The position numbers and the translations under genes are program-made. The notes beneath the pieces are model-generated. The model was not told the DNA's origin. It was given only the letters and a program-made list of their open reading frames with translations, and searched no databases. Shown in pieces: positions 26,995 through 35,983 of a stretch of 64,000 bases of DNA. This DNA comes from Syntrophobacterales bacterium (lineage in GTDB: Bacteria; Desulfobacterota; Syntrophobacteria; Syntrophobacterales; Thermodesulforhabdaceae): contig JAOACS010000011.1 in assembly GCA_026417655.1 (NCBI GenBank), positions 1 through 64,000 on the forward strand, written 5' to 3'. Each line of letters opens with the position of its first letter. Within the stretch, counting starts at the first letter, position 1.

Positions 26995-28128
26995 TTATGA
27001 AAGTCCAAGTCTTTTAGCAACGATGAGTCTCATGATCTCATTTGTGCCAGCAAAGATGGGAATAACTCTGACATCTCGGTAGAACCTGGCTATAGGATAC
27101 TCTTCCATGTAACCATAGCCTCCATGAAGCTGAACACACTGATAGGCCACCCTGTTGGCCATTTCCGAAATCCAAGTTTTTCCCATAGAGACCTCTACCA
27201 CTACGTCTTCTCCGTTCATGTGACGGCGGATAAGTCTTTCTAAAAAAGTTCGTCCAATGGTTATTTCAGTAGCCATATCCACCAGTTTGAAGGCATTGTG
27301 CTGAAATGTTCCTATAGGACGTCCAAAGGCGATCCGTTCACGGGAATAGGTGAGCGTCATATCGAACATGGCCTCAGCCATGGCTTGTGCCATTATACAA
27401 GCAAGAAGCCTTTCTTGCTGGAGGTGTTCCATCATGTAGTAAAACCCCCTGTTTTCTTCTCCCAAGAGATTTTCTAAGGGGACTTTGCAATCCTCAAATA
27501 TAAGTTCCGCCGTATCCTGACCGTGGAGCCCCATTTTCTTCAACCTTCGACCTCTTGAAAATCCCTCAGCATTTCTTTCAACGACAATTAGGCTAATACC
27601 TCTTGGTCCAGATTCTTTAGAACCAGTTCGACAGGCTACAATGATAAGATCTCCGTGAATACCATTGGAGATAAAGGTCTTCTGGCCATTTATGATCCAG
27701 TAATCCCCTCGACGTTCAGCCCGAGTAGTGATAGCCGCAAGATCGGATCCCGTATTTGGTTCTGTCATAGCGATCGCAAGCACACATTCACCGGAAGCAC
27801 ATCGAGGAAGCCAACGCTTCTTTTGTTCCTCTGTGCCGAGGCGATAAATATAAGGTGCCACAATGTCACTATGAAGGGGAGCCATAAGACTTATGGCTCC
27901 AGCCTTCGTAAGCTCCTCAGTGATAATTACAGAATAGAGAAAATCCGCTCCACTTCCTCCATACTCTTCAGGAAGCCAAGGACAAAGAAAGCCCTGTTCA
28001 CCAAGTTTATTCCATATTTCTCGATCCACTATCCCTTCCTCTTCCCATCTGGGCACATGAGGAATAACCTCTCTTTCTAGAAAGCGCCGGAAGGTCTCAC
28101 GAAAGATTGCATGCTCCTGTGTATACAT
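26995..28128 (-). CDS. Acyl-CoA dehydrogenase
   Basis: FAD enzyme of 377 residues, first oxidation of beta-oxidation. MTEPNTGSD and the GQKTFISNG strand form the FAD/acyl site; PIFAGTNEIMRLIVAKRLG ends the fold. The medium-chain catalytic Glu position (YEGT) is Ala here, but Glu239 in LQQERLL matches the alternative base position used by long-chain and isovaleryl-CoA dehydrogenases. This points to long or branched substrates. Lies 18 bases upstream of the racemase-like gene. Confidence 0.93.
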   Translation of the reverse strand: MYTQEHAIFRETFRRFLEREVIPHVPRWEEEGIVDREIWNKLGEQGFLCPWLPEEYGGSGADFLYSVIITEELTKAGAISLMAPLHSDIVAPYIYRLGTEEQKKRWLPRCASGECVLAIAMTEPNTGSDLAAITTRAERRGDYWIINGQKTFISNGIHGDLIIVACRTGSKESGPRGISLIVVERNAEGFSRGRRLKKMGLHGQDTAELIFEDCKVPLENLLGEENRGFYYMMEHLQQERLLACIMAQAMAEAMFDMTLTYSRERIAFGRPIGTFQHNAFKLVDMATEITIGRTFLERLIRRHMNGEDVVVEVSMGKTWISEMANRVAYQCVQLHGGYGYMEEYPIARFYRDVRVIPIFAGTNEIMRLIVAKRLGLS

Positions 28129-28148
28129 TAAGAAATCCCCTCTTGCAC

Positions 28149-29825
28149 CTATTTGGCCTCTTTCGTATAAAAGTCTTTATACATGTCCCTTGCAACTCGC
28201 TTTGCAAACTTCCCTACACTCGTTTTAGGAATTTCGTTGACAAATAGCACCTCATCGGGAAGTTGCCACTTAGCAAATTTGGGACGTATAAACTCGAGAA
28301 TATCCTCCTTTGTTACCTTTCCTTCATAATCCTTCCGTAAAATAACTAAAGCCAAAGGACGCTCCTCCCACTTAGGATGGGGAATACCTATAACCGTTGC
28401 CTCAGCTACAGCAGGATGGGCCATAATAGCATTTTCAAGATCTACTGAAGATATCCATTCGCCTCCACTCTTTATGAGGTCTTTAAAACGGTCTGTGATT
28501 TTTAAATATCCGTATTCATCAATGGTTCCAGCATCGCCACTACGCCAATAGCCATCCTGGGTGAAGGCCTCCTGAGTTCTAGGATCATTATAATAGGATC
28601 CTGTAATCCACGGTCCTCTAATAATCACCTCTCCAACACTCTTTCCATCATGAGGAAGTGGATTCCCTTCTGGGCCTAGAATATCAACATCTAACCCAGG
28701 AACCGGAAGCCCTTGTCTTCTCTTAAGATCCCACTTGGCATCTTCGTCTAGGAACTGTAGAGATGGCTTTAGGTGGTTTACTGTAACAATAGGAGCCGTT
28801 TCGGTTGCACCATAGGCATGAATAACCTGAGCTTTACCAAGCTCCCAATAGCCCCTCATCATAGCAAGAGGTGGTTCTGTAGCTCCTGAAACCATTTTGA
28901 GTCCCGCCAAATCTGGTTTGGGTTCCATGGTCCTGATATACTCAAGCATAGGCATAAAAACGGCGGGAGCTCCACAGGTAGCAGTAACCCTTTCCTGAAT
29001 GATGAGATCTACAACCGGTTTCATATTGTCCACTGCATACCTTCCTGGGAAGACGAGCTTAGCACCCACCATAGGAGCAGCGAAAAAGACGCCCCAGCCC
29101 TGAGCATGGAACATGGGAACGAGCTGAAGTACCGTATCGTCATGGGTTAATCTCAAAGCGTGAGAAATAGCCCAGGTATGGAGGTAAAGAGCTCTATGAG
29201 ACATATAAACTCCCTTGGGTTTCCCAGTAGTTCCAGAGGTATAACAAGCCACAGCCGCACTTCTCTCATCAACCATAGACCATTCGTAAATAGGAGGCTG
29301 ATCCCTAAGGAGACTTTCGTAATCGTAGGTTGGAACAGGGAGCGATGGAAGGGGTTTTGAGGCATCGTCTCTTAAAATGATTACCCCTTTCAGGGCGGAA
29401 AGGGATGGAAGCGATGGTTCTAACAATGGAAGCATAGTTTCACTTACGGCGACAAAACTCGCCTCGCTGTGTTGTAACACGTAACTTCTCTCTTCGACGG
29501 ATATTCGGGGGTTTACCTCTAGAAGCACCGCCCCGATACCGGAAACAGCAAAGTATAGTTCGCAAAATCGCTGGGTATTCCACTCCATTACCCCAATTCT
29601 ATCGCCAGGTTTGACACCTAAGGCCTCCAGGGCATTAGCGAGTTGTTGAACTCTTCGGTAGGTGTAGGCATAGTTTGATCGATATATTGAGCCATCAAGA
29701 TTTCTTGATACGACCTCCTGCTCAGGATATGTTCTAGCGGCGAACTTGAGAAATGTGATAAGATTTAGTTGGTAATCGTCCTGAGACGTTGCAGGAAAAC
29801 CCTTAATAATCTTCCATCTAGTCAT
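28149..29825 (-). CDS. Medium/long-chain fatty acyl-CoA ligase (AMP-binding)
   Basis: Adenylate-forming ligase of 558 residues. Motifs: YTSGTTGKPKGV (AMP/phosphate loop), GATETAP, the hinge ITDRFKDLIKSGGEW, and the C-terminal catalytic Lys in PKTSVGKF. It is close to the fatty-acid ligase family with an N-terminal VNPRI/HSEASFV pattern. Activates the acid that enters the block. Translation starts 75 bases after the MaoC gene; that gap holds a weak hairpin (ACTAGG/CCTAGT) and a 12-base palindrome. Confidence 0.92.
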   Translation of the reverse strand: MTRWKIIKGFPATSQDDYQLNLITFLKFAARTYPEQEVVSRNLDGSIYRSNYAYTYRRVQQLANALEALGVKPGDRIGVMEWNTQRFCELYFAVSGIGAVLLEVNPRISVEERSYVLQHSEASFVAVSETMLPLLEPSLPSLSALKGVIILRDDASKPLPSLPVPTYDYESLLRDQPPIYEWSMVDERSAAVACYTSGTTGKPKGVYMSHRALYLHTWAISHALRLTHDDTVLQLVPMFHAQGWGVFFAAPMVGAKLVFPGRYAVDNMKPVVDLIIQERVTATCGAPAVFMPMLEYIRTMEPKPDLAGLKMVSGATEPPLAMMRGYWELGKAQVIHAYGATETAPIVTVNHLKPSLQFLDEDAKWDLKRRQGLPVPGLDVDILGPEGNPLPHDGKSVGEVIIRGPWITGSYYNDPRTQEAFTQDGYWRSGDAGTIDEYGYLKITDRFKDLIKSGGEWISSVDLENAIMAHPAVAEATVIGIPHPKWEERPLALVILRKDYEGKVTKEDILEFIRPKFAKWQLPDEVLFVNEIPKTSVGKFAKRVARDMYKDFYTKEAK

Positions 29826-29900
29826 AGGCCCGCCCTCCCATACCTTATGAGATTTTAAAATCCACTAGGAGAATATTAGTCCCCCTAGTATTATAGTTAT

Positions 29901-30740
29901 TTATTCTACAACTTCTGCCCTAACACTAGACAGAGCATCCCCTCTTTCTGTGGCAACCCTCATATGGTAAACTCCAGGTTCTACTCGCCAACCCGATATG
30001 GTAAGATTATCACCGGGATAGACAACACTTGAAAATCTACAACCAAAGGATTTCAGTTTCTCCACATTACCATTACAGGCCTCATCAATAAGAACCCGAA
30101 CAGCAAAGCCAAAGGTACAAAGTCCATGAAGAATTGGTTGAGAAAGCCCTGCGGCTTTAGCGAAGTCAGGGTCAATGTGAAGGGGGTTATAGTCACCAGA
30201 TAGTCTATAAATGGCTGCCTGGTTTTCGGAAATTTTTTCAACAACGGTGAAATCTGCCGGTCTATCCTTTGGAACCTCATAGGAGGGTCTCTTAGGGCCA
30301 GGGTCTCCACCCCAACCACCAAGCCCCCGGCAAAAAAGAGTCATAGAGGTTTCAAAGAGCCTATTCCCTTCTCCATCCGTTGAAATGGTCTCTAGTTCAA
30401 CAAGGGCCGCTTTGACCTTATCATAAATTCCGGCTACTTTCACCTCTGTAATGATCTTTCCCTCTGTAGGAATAGGCTTCAAAAGTTTTATGAATTCTTC
30501 ACCGTGTAAAAGGGTTTTAAGATCTATATTAAGCTTTTCTAAAATTGAAAAAAGAGGACCATAGCTTGTTATTGTCGCGAAGGAGGGACATACCTTTAGA
30601 CCTCCCTTAACACGCTCGTAAACATAGTGTAAGTCAGTCCCCTTCGCTCCTATGCCTAAATTATAAAGAATCACATCTCGCCATGTATAGGTCATTTCAT
30701 AGGGCCCAAAACGTCCTCCAACAAGATCAAAGTTTATCAT
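29901..30740 (-). CDS. MaoC-type (R)-specific enoyl-CoA hydratase, double hotdog
   Basis: 279 residues with two hotdog units, like hydratase 2 of peroxisomal multifunctional enzyme. The degenerate N-terminal unit covers about 1-140; the C-terminal unit carries the hydratase-2 motif YRLSGDYNPLHIDPDFAK with Asp183, Asn185 and His188. Hydrates trans-2-enoyl-CoA to the (R)-3-hydroxy product, matching the SDR encoded upstream rather than an FadB-type (S) enzyme. Possible role in branched or sterol-like side chains. Confidence 0.9.
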   Translation of the reverse strand: MINFDLVGGRFGPYEMTYTWRDVILYNLGIGAKGTDLHYVYERVKGGLKVCPSFATITSYGPLFSILEKLNIDLKTLLHGEEFIKLLKPIPTEGKIITEVKVAGIYDKVKAALVELETISTDGEGNRLFETSMTLFCRGLGGWGGDPGPKRPSYEVPKDRPADFTVVEKISENQAAIYRLSGDYNPLHIDPDFAKAAGLSQPILHGLCTFGFAVRVLIDEACNGNVEKLKSFGCRFSSVVYPGDNLTISGWRVEPGVYHMRVATERGDALSSVRAEVVE

Positions 30741-30783
30741 CTAAGTCCTCCTCTTCGCTTTTTCCATCCAAGGCGTAATATAT

Positions 30784-31608
30784 CTACCATCCTCCTGTTA
30801 CCTTAATGACCTGCCCAGAGACGTAATCAGAAAGAGGTGAAGCAAGGAATAGAATTACCCGAGCAGCCTCTTCAGGAGTTCCTGGTCGTCCAAGGGGGAT
30901 CATAAGCCTAAAGACGTCTAGATGTTCCTTAGGAACACCAATGGGGATCCGCTTCCCATCCTTTTCAATAACCGTTTCCTCTTTTTTTGGTTGTGTAAGC
31001 CTTGTTTCAATCCAACCAAAGGCGACGGCATTAACATTTACATTTAAAGGTCCCCACTCCTTAGCAAGCGTTTTGGTAAAACCTAAGATCCCAGCCTTTG
31101 CAGTAGAATAATTTGCCTGACCAGCGTTACCATCTGTCCCGGCTATGGAGCTTACATTAACGATTTTTCTCATTACCACCCGTCCTTCAGCCCTTTCTCT
31201 TTTAGCATTTTCTCTGATATAGGGTGCTGCTGCCCTAATAATTCGAAATGGCGCCGTGCAGTGAACCCTTAGCATGGCTTCCCATTGCTCATCGGTCATC
31301 TTGTGAACTACACCATCCCACGTATAACCGGCATTATTCACAATAACATGGATATCGGGACCAAAGGTTTCCACAGCTCTTTGAACAAACCCCTCGGCAA
31401 AACCATCGGCTGTAACGTCTCCCACCACTCCCACAGCCTTACCACCCTGATCTTTGACCTGGGAAACCACCTCACCAAGGGGCTGCTGATCCATATCGCT
31501 AAGAACGAGCTTCGCCCCTTCAGAAGCGAACAAGAGTGCAGTAGCCCTTCCAATTCCTCGACCTGCCCCTGTGATAAGACAAACCTTTCCTTCGAGCATC
31601 TTTTCCAT
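30784..31608 (-). CDS. Short-chain dehydrogenase, 3-hydroxyacyl-CoA/ACP type (FabG-like)
   Basis: Start set at 31608 because GGAGG lies just upstream; a longer reading to 31659 overlaps the thiolase gene with no site. 274 residues: NAD(P) motif TGAGRGIG, NNAG, catalytic Ser153/154, Tyr167 and Lys171 (YSTAK). An insert of charged residues precedes the serine. The C-terminal YVSGQVIKVTGGW is typical. It would oxidise the (R)-3-hydroxyacyl-CoA made by the MaoC hydratase. Confidence 0.9.
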   Translation of the reverse strand: MEKMLEGKVCLITGAGRGIGRATALLFASEGAKLVLSDMDQQPLGEVVSQVKDQGGKAVGVVGDVTADGFAEGFVQRAVETFGPDIHVIVNNAGYTWDGVVHKMTDEQWEAMLRVHCTAPFRIIRAAAPYIRENAKRERAEGRVVMRKIVNVSSIAGTDGNAGQANYSTAKAGILGFTKTLAKEWGPLNVNVNAVAFGWIETRLTQPKKEETVIEKDGKRIPIGVPKEHLDVFRLMIPLGRPGTPEEAARVILFLASPLSDYVSGQVIKVTGGW

Positions 31609-31631
31609 AAGTTTTCCTCCCTCTCCTCGGA

Positions 31632-32828
31632 TCAGAGACCAAATATAGCCACACTGCACACGCTAAATGCTGGAATACCACCCAGATTATGGGTAAGGCC
31701 AAATCTTGGATTTTGAATTTGACGAGGTCCCGCTTTCCCCTGAAGCTGTTTATAAACCTCGTAGATCATCCTAAGCCCTGAAGCACCTATAGGATGTCCA
31801 AAACATTTTAACCCCCCATCGGATTGGCAGGGAATTTTACCTGTTAGCTCAAAAAGACCGTCGTTTATATCGTGAATAGCACGCCCCCTTTCAGATATTT
31901 GCAGATCTTCATAGGTTACGAGTTCGGTGATTGAGAAACAATCATGAACCTCAAGAATACTAATTTCCTCTCTCGGTTTTTGAATTCCTGCCTCCTTGTA
32001 GGCTCTTATAGCGGCCTCTGTAGTGGTTTTCAAATAGGTTCCATCCCACCTTGTCGTATAAAGCTCTTCCCCTGATGTAGCAGCAACCTGGAGAGCCTTA
32101 ACCATAACAGGATCCTTCCTCAAGGATCGAGCGATCTCTGGCGTTGTAACGATCGCTGCAGCGGCACCATCACTCACTCCACAACAGTCAAAAAGCCCTA
32201 AAGGCCAGGCTATAATAGGAGCCTTAAGGACCTGGTCTTCAGTGATTTCCTTTCGTAGGTGGGCTTTTGGATTTAAGGCCCCCGCCCGATGGCTCTTACA
32301 TGAAATCCTGGCAAGGGCGCGCTTTCCCTCTTCAGGGCTGATACCGTATTTTGCAAAATATCTTGTAGCCATAAGAGCGAAGCCACCTGGAGCTGTAAAG
32401 TTGGGCAATATAAAACGGTTTAAAGTTCCCATAGCAGATCCAAAGTCGGGAAGTCCACCATATCCTGTGTCTTTTAGCTTTTCCACCCCTAAAGCGAGCG
32501 CTATCTTAACAGCACCTGATGCTACAGCATAACAGGCCCCCCTAAATGCCTCAGTTCCCGTAGCACAAAAATTCTCTACCCGAGTTACGGGTATGTTTTG
32601 GAGTTTTAAACACTGAGCAAGAGGGATAGCACTCTTTCCAACGTTAATTTCGTCAAAACAGGTTCCAAGCCATGCAGCTTCGATCTCTTTCTTCTCAATA
32701 CCTGCATCCTCAAGGGCTTCCTGAAAGGCTTCCACCATCAGATCTCCGGCTCCCACGTCCCATCTTTCGCCAAATTTTGTGCACCCCATACCGACGATGG
32801 CGATTCTGTCCCTTATTCCTGAAGCCAT
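31632..32828 (-). CDS. Thiolase of the SCP-x/acetyl-CoA acetyltransferase type
   Basis: 398 residues. Nucleophilic Cys88 in NFCATGTEA, His in HDCFSI and in GHPIGASG; the final active-site Cys motif of classical thiolases is not obvious, as is usual for the SCP-x group. Cleaves 3-ketoacyl-CoA, or acts with the adjacent HMG-CoA-synthase-like/OB-fold protein, a pairing that recurs in archaea and deltaproteobacteria. Gene lies 26 bases after that neighbour. Confidence 0.9.
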   Translation of the reverse strand: MASGIRDRIAIVGMGCTKFGERWDVGAGDLMVEAFQEALEDAGIEKKEIEAAWLGTCFDEINVGKSAIPLAQCLKLQNIPVTRVENFCATGTEAFRGACYAVASGAVKIALALGVEKLKDTGYGGLPDFGSAMGTLNRFILPNFTAPGGFALMATRYFAKYGISPEEGKRALARISCKSHRAGALNPKAHLRKEITEDQVLKAPIIAWPLGLFDCCGVSDGAAAAIVTTPEIARSLRKDPVMVKALQVAATSGEELYTTRWDGTYLKTTTEAAIRAYKEAGIQKPREEISILEVHDCFSITELVTYEDLQISERGRAIHDINDGLFELTGKIPCQSDGGLKCFGHPIGASGLRMIYEVYKQLQGKAGPRQIQNPRFGLTHNLGGIPAFSVCSVAIFGL

Positions 32829-32854
32829 AATACCTCCTTTTTATCTCCAAGCAC

Positions 32855-34306
32855 CTAATTTACCATCGGTATAGCTTTCCAAAAATAGGTATGAATACCT
32901 CTATGGCGGTCGTGATACTTACGGCGAAAAGAAAGCTCCACCCCCATGCCAACCTTAAGATCCTCAAGGGCACAATCGGTAAAATCGAGCATCATCCGTC
33001 CTCCCTCTTCAAAATCAATAAGGCCATATATTTGAGGAGGATCATACGAAAAGGCCAGATTGTCCCCTGTATAACTAAAGACTACCGCCTTTTTTTTAGA
33101 AAAATTGTAGGGCTCCATAGCATCGACCGCTTGACACTCAGCTATGACACAAATCCGTTGGGGAGGAAATTGGGGAACCCCACAACGAAGACAGCGAGAA
33201 CCTACCAGTCCTAATATAGCCTTTCTATTTCTCCACATAACCGATAGAGGGGTTTCAGCCTGAAACTCACCCCTTAGGCCCGTCTCCACCTCTAGGACTT
33301 CTCGAAAAGCCAAAAACTTCTGATAGGATATGGGAGCTTTTCGGAGGAGAAGAGACTCTAGAGACCTAACAGGTCTAATTTCTCTAATGAGCTCAGTTGC
33401 CTTAAAATGCAAAAGGTCCACACCGCTCCCGTACCCAACAAGAAGAATCTCATCTGCTGGTTGACATTCCTCAAGGGCGGCCGCAAGAAGCACTAGTGTA
33501 TGAGCAGCTCCAGTATCACCTACTTGGACTAACAGGGGATTAAAAATTTGCTCATCCGAAAAACCTGCCATTTTCCCAATGATACCATGTTCTCTCGGGT
33601 AATGGCAGGGATAGATAAGAAAGCGAAAATTCGATGGAGAGAGATCATGTCGAGCAAGATAGCTCTTTACAGCGGAGGGTATAATCTTCATAAATCCCTC
33701 ATCCCTTATCCATCTCTCTTCCCAAAGTCTAGGAAAAGACTTAGAAGATTCTCTAAGGGGAGAAGGGAAATCTCCAGATATTGATAAACTCCCTCTGAAG
33801 GAGGCGATAACCTTTTCTCTTCCCAACACAACTGTAGCACCCCCATCTCCCTGGAGGAACTCGTCCGTGCTTCCAGGCTTTGTTTTTCTCACTTCCCCCG
33901 CCGTTACAATACCCCAGGAAGTATCCCCTGATTGAATGGCGTTAAGTCCAGCAATTAATGCAGCCGTCCCTGCCCTAGAACTTCCTGAAAAATCTGCTGT
34001 TGAAGAAACCTCACCATACCCAAGTGCCTCCGAAATAATGGCAGCGTTGAGCCTTTCGGCATAGGGAAAACTCGTAGAAGCGGCGTAAATGAACATTTTT
34101 TCATCAGGTAGAGATATCGATGAAAGTGCATTTCTTGATGCGGCAACAGCAAGGGTTATGGCATCCTCATCATAATTTGCCACAGTTTTCTCTCCAGAGG
34201 CGAAACCTAGTGTTGGTGGATTGATCCAGGATATAGCCTTTGCTATTTCCTTTCTTTCGAGACGATACCTTGGAAGATAGGCTCCAAAAGCCACAATTCC
34301 CACCAT
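32855..34306 (-). CDS. HMG-CoA synthase-like protein fused to zinc-ribbon OB-fold (DUF35)
   Basis: 483 residues. Residues 1-~340 are a thiolase-fold HMG-CoA-synthase-like domain (opening VGIVAFGAYLPRYRL); residues ~350-480 are a DUF35 OB-fold with four cysteines (RCLRCG...ICVIAEC) and a PPQIYGLIDFEEGGRM strand. The position of the catalytic Cys of HMG-CoA synthase holds Ser110 (SGSSRAGTAAL), while a conserved His region (PCHYPREHG) remains. It may thus be a non-condensing scaffold or use a different chemistry. In archaea the free DUF35 protein bridges thiolase and HMG-CoA synthase; here the two are fused beside a thiolase. First gene of the block. Confidence 0.85.
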   Translation of the reverse strand: MVGIVAFGAYLPRYRLERKEIAKAISWINPPTLGFASGEKTVANYDEDAITLAVAASRNALSSISLPDEKMFIYAASTSFPYAERLNAAIISEALGYGEVSSTADFSGSSRAGTAALIAGLNAIQSGDTSWGIVTAGEVRKTKPGSTDEFLQGDGGATVVLGREKVIASFRGSLSISGDFPSPLRESSKSFPRLWEERWIRDEGFMKIIPSAVKSYLARHDLSPSNFRFLIYPCHYPREHGIIGKMAGFSDEQIFNPLLVQVGDTGAAHTLVLLAAALEECQPADEILLVGYGSGVDLLHFKATELIREIRPVRSLESLLLRKAPISYQKFLAFREVLEVETGLRGEFQAETPLSVMWRNRKAILGLVGSRCLRCGVPQFPPQRICVIAECQAVDAMEPYNFSKKKAVVFSYTGDNLAFSYDPPQIYGLIDFEEGGRMMLDFTDCALEDLKVGMGVELSFRRKYHDRHRGIHTYFWKAIPMVN

Positions 34307-34346
34307 AATATCTTTCCTCCTTAGCGGATGAAGGATTTATCCCAAG

Positions 34347-34366
34347 AACTGACCGCTCGTTAAGTT
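34347..34366. promoter_or_regulatory. TetR-type operator candidate before the acyl-CoA block
   Basis: A 20-base imperfect palindrome: left half AACTGACCG, centre CT, right half CGTTAAGTT, with 14 of 20 positions symmetric. The left half matches the ACCGnnCGGT core of several TetR-family fatty-acid regulators. It lies 41 bases upstream of the HMG-CoA-synthase-like gene. No TetR gene is in the window. Confidence 0.4.
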
Positions 34367-34463
34367 TCAACCTACCCCATCACCTCTGGTGTTGTCAATT
34401 TAAAAATCCTTCTAGGGAAGGGAAGAGCCGCAGGTAAAGAGCTAAAGTCTAACTATGCCCATC

Positions 34464-34492
34464 TTGAAAAAACCTATTGAAGAGCTTAAAAT
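34464..34492 (+). promoter_or_regulatory. Sigma-70 promoter of the OmpA lipoprotein gene
   Basis: TTGAAA (34464-34469), a 17-base spacer and TAAAAT (34487-34492); each box matches 5 of 6 consensus positions. It stands 41 bases before the ATG, which has GGAGGAG as ribosome site. Confidence 0.6.
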
Positions 34493-34533
34493 CGAAGAGC
34501 CAAGGTGGTAATAACACATTTTAGGAGGAGTCT

Positions 34534-35202
34534 ATGAAGAAAATCTTGGTTGTTGTCTTAGTGTCTGGATTGATCCTTTCGAGCTGTGCGACCCAGCCTG
34601 GTTATCCTCCACCTAGCCATGCCCAACAGGGCACATTGGTCGGTGCAGGTGTTGGAGCCGCCACTGGTGCCATTCTTGGAGCGGCTATAGGGGGAAGTGG
34701 AAGGGCCGCACTCCTTGGAGCTGCAGGTGGTGCTCTTGCAGGTGGGCTTGCCGGTGGAATGATAGGAAGTTACATGGATCGTCAGGAACAGGAACTCCGT
34801 CAGGCCTTTGCCAATGTGGAAGGGGCAAGTATTAAAAGGGAACAAAACATCTTAGCAGTAACCCTTAAGTCGGATGTGTTATTTGATACTAACTCTTATA
34901 CTCTACGGCCTGGAGCCTATTCGGAAATAGATCGAATCGCTCGAGTTTTAGTAAATTATCCCCAGACCCGTGTAAGAGTTGAGGGCCACACGGATGCGAG
35001 AGGTTCTTACTCATACAACCAAATGCTTTCCGAGCGTCGAGCTATAGCCGTAAAGGATGCCCTTGTTACAAGGGGTGTTGATCCAAGGCGCATCGAGACT
35101 ATTGGGTATGGAGCCTCACAGCCAGTGGCTACAAACGATACGGAAGTAGGCCGACAGATGAATCGTCGAGTTACAATCGTTATCATACCCCAGGAGGGAT
35201 AG
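34534..35202 (+). CDS. OmpA-family outer membrane lipoprotein with glycine zipper
   Basis: 222 residues. Lipobox LSSCA with Cys18; residues about 36-90 form a glycine-zipper membrane segment (GAGVGAATGAILGAAIGG); residues 105-220 are an OmpA C-terminal peptidoglycan-binding domain with LFDTNSYTLRPGA, VEGHTDARGSY and LSERRA. YiaD/Pal-like cell envelope anchor. Its 3' end overlaps the opposing SpoU-type gene by 20 bases. Confidence 0.93.
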   Translation: MKKILVVVLVSGLILSSCATQPGYPPPSHAQQGTLVGAGVGAATGAILGAAIGGSGRAALLGAAGGALAGGLAGGMIGSYMDRQEQELRQAFANVEGASIKREQNILAVTLKSDVLFDTNSYTLRPGAYSEIDRIARVLVNYPQTRVRVEGHTDARGSYSYNQMLSERRAIAVKDALVTRGVDPRRIETIGYGASQPVATNDTEVGRQMNRRVTIVIIPQEG

Positions 35203-35983
35203 AGCGACTGAACCACCTATAGAGTGCGATGGATAGGGCCACCGAGCTGTTTAGAGATTCCACCTTACCAGTTGTAGGAATCCTAACAGCTCGATCCCTC
35301 CACTCAGGCGGAAGTCCTGGTCCTTCTAGGCCAGGTAGAAGCCCAAAGGATTCCGGAAAGGAAAAGTGGTTTATGTCTTTTCCCTTAGCGTCAAGTGGAA
35401 CTATAGGAAGTGAAGAGGGTAGCTCATTTATAGATGGACCGGCAAAAAATTTTATTTTGAATACCGCTCCTGCCGATGTTCTTATGGCCTTAGGGTGGAA
35501 AGGATGGGCCCCTTCCCTTAGTATTATTACTTGCTTGACACCAAAAGCCACAGCTGATCTAATAGCAGAACCTACATTTTCAGGATCCTGCAAAGGGATC
35601 AAAAGAGAACATCCACTTCCTGGAAGTCCTTTGGAAAAATCCCAAGGAAGCATAGGGGGAACCTTACAGAGGGCACAGGGAAAACCTGTATTGAAAATAT
35701 CTAGAGTGGCAAAAAGTGATGATTCTAAAAGATACCAAGAAGAGACCGATTGTAATAAGTCCCTACCCTTTGAAGATTCAATAAAGCCAGTATAGCCAAT
35801 GATGGCTTCAACAACCTCCGGCATGTTTAAAATGAGTTCTTTTACAAGTCTTTCACCAAATACAAGAGTTTTTCCAGCTCTTTTAATACCTCGCGCCCTA
35901 AGGAGGCTTTCAAAATGACGGAATGTATCGTTACGCCTCGATTGAATCCTGACGATACGGGGAGAGAAGGTTTCTTTTTTCAT
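35183..35983 (-). CDS. TrmH/SpoU-family RNA 2'-O-methyltransferase
   Basis: SAM-dependent 2'-O-ribose methyltransferase with a trefoil-knot domain. Motif 1 is QDPENVGSAIRSA, motif 2 IRTSAGAVFK, motif 3 SLNSSVALSIALYRW. An N-terminal substrate-binding region (ESLLRARG, GERLVKEL) precedes it. The open frame runs to 36055, with possible starts at 36055 (TTG), 36016 and 35983 (both ATG). I chose 35983, but all lie inside the divergent RluA-type gene that begins at 35915. The target RNA is unknown. Confidence 0.85.
   Translation of the reverse strand: MKKETFSPRIVRIQSRRNDTFRHFESLLRARGIKRAGKTLVFGERLVKELILNMPEVVEAIIGYTGFIESSKGRDLLQSVSSWYLLESSLFATLDIFNTGFPCALCKVPPMLPWDFSKGLPGSGCSLLIPLQDPENVGSAIRSAVAFGVKQVIILREGAHPFHPKAIRTSAGAVFKIKFFAGPSINELPSSLPIVPLDAKGKDINHFSFPESFGLLPGLEGPGLPPEWRDRAVRIPTTGKVESLNSSVALSIALYRWFSRSIPPGV

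Noticed and set aside
26995-28128. Acyl-CoA dehydrogenase apparently lacking its catalytic Glu (FAGTNE)
   Set aside because: Glu239 in the alternative position (LQQERLL) explains it; long-chain and isovaleryl-CoA dehydrogenases use this site, so it is not a dead enzyme.
29851-29862. Palindrome GATTTTAAAATC and hairpin ACTAGG/CCTAGT before the acyl-CoA ligase gene
   Set aside because: AT-rich palindrome in a 75-base gap; no consensus match, and the hairpin has no real T run.
35229-35795. 188-codon frame opposite the SpoU-type gene
   Set aside because: The opposite strand encodes all three SpoU motifs; this frame shows none of its own.
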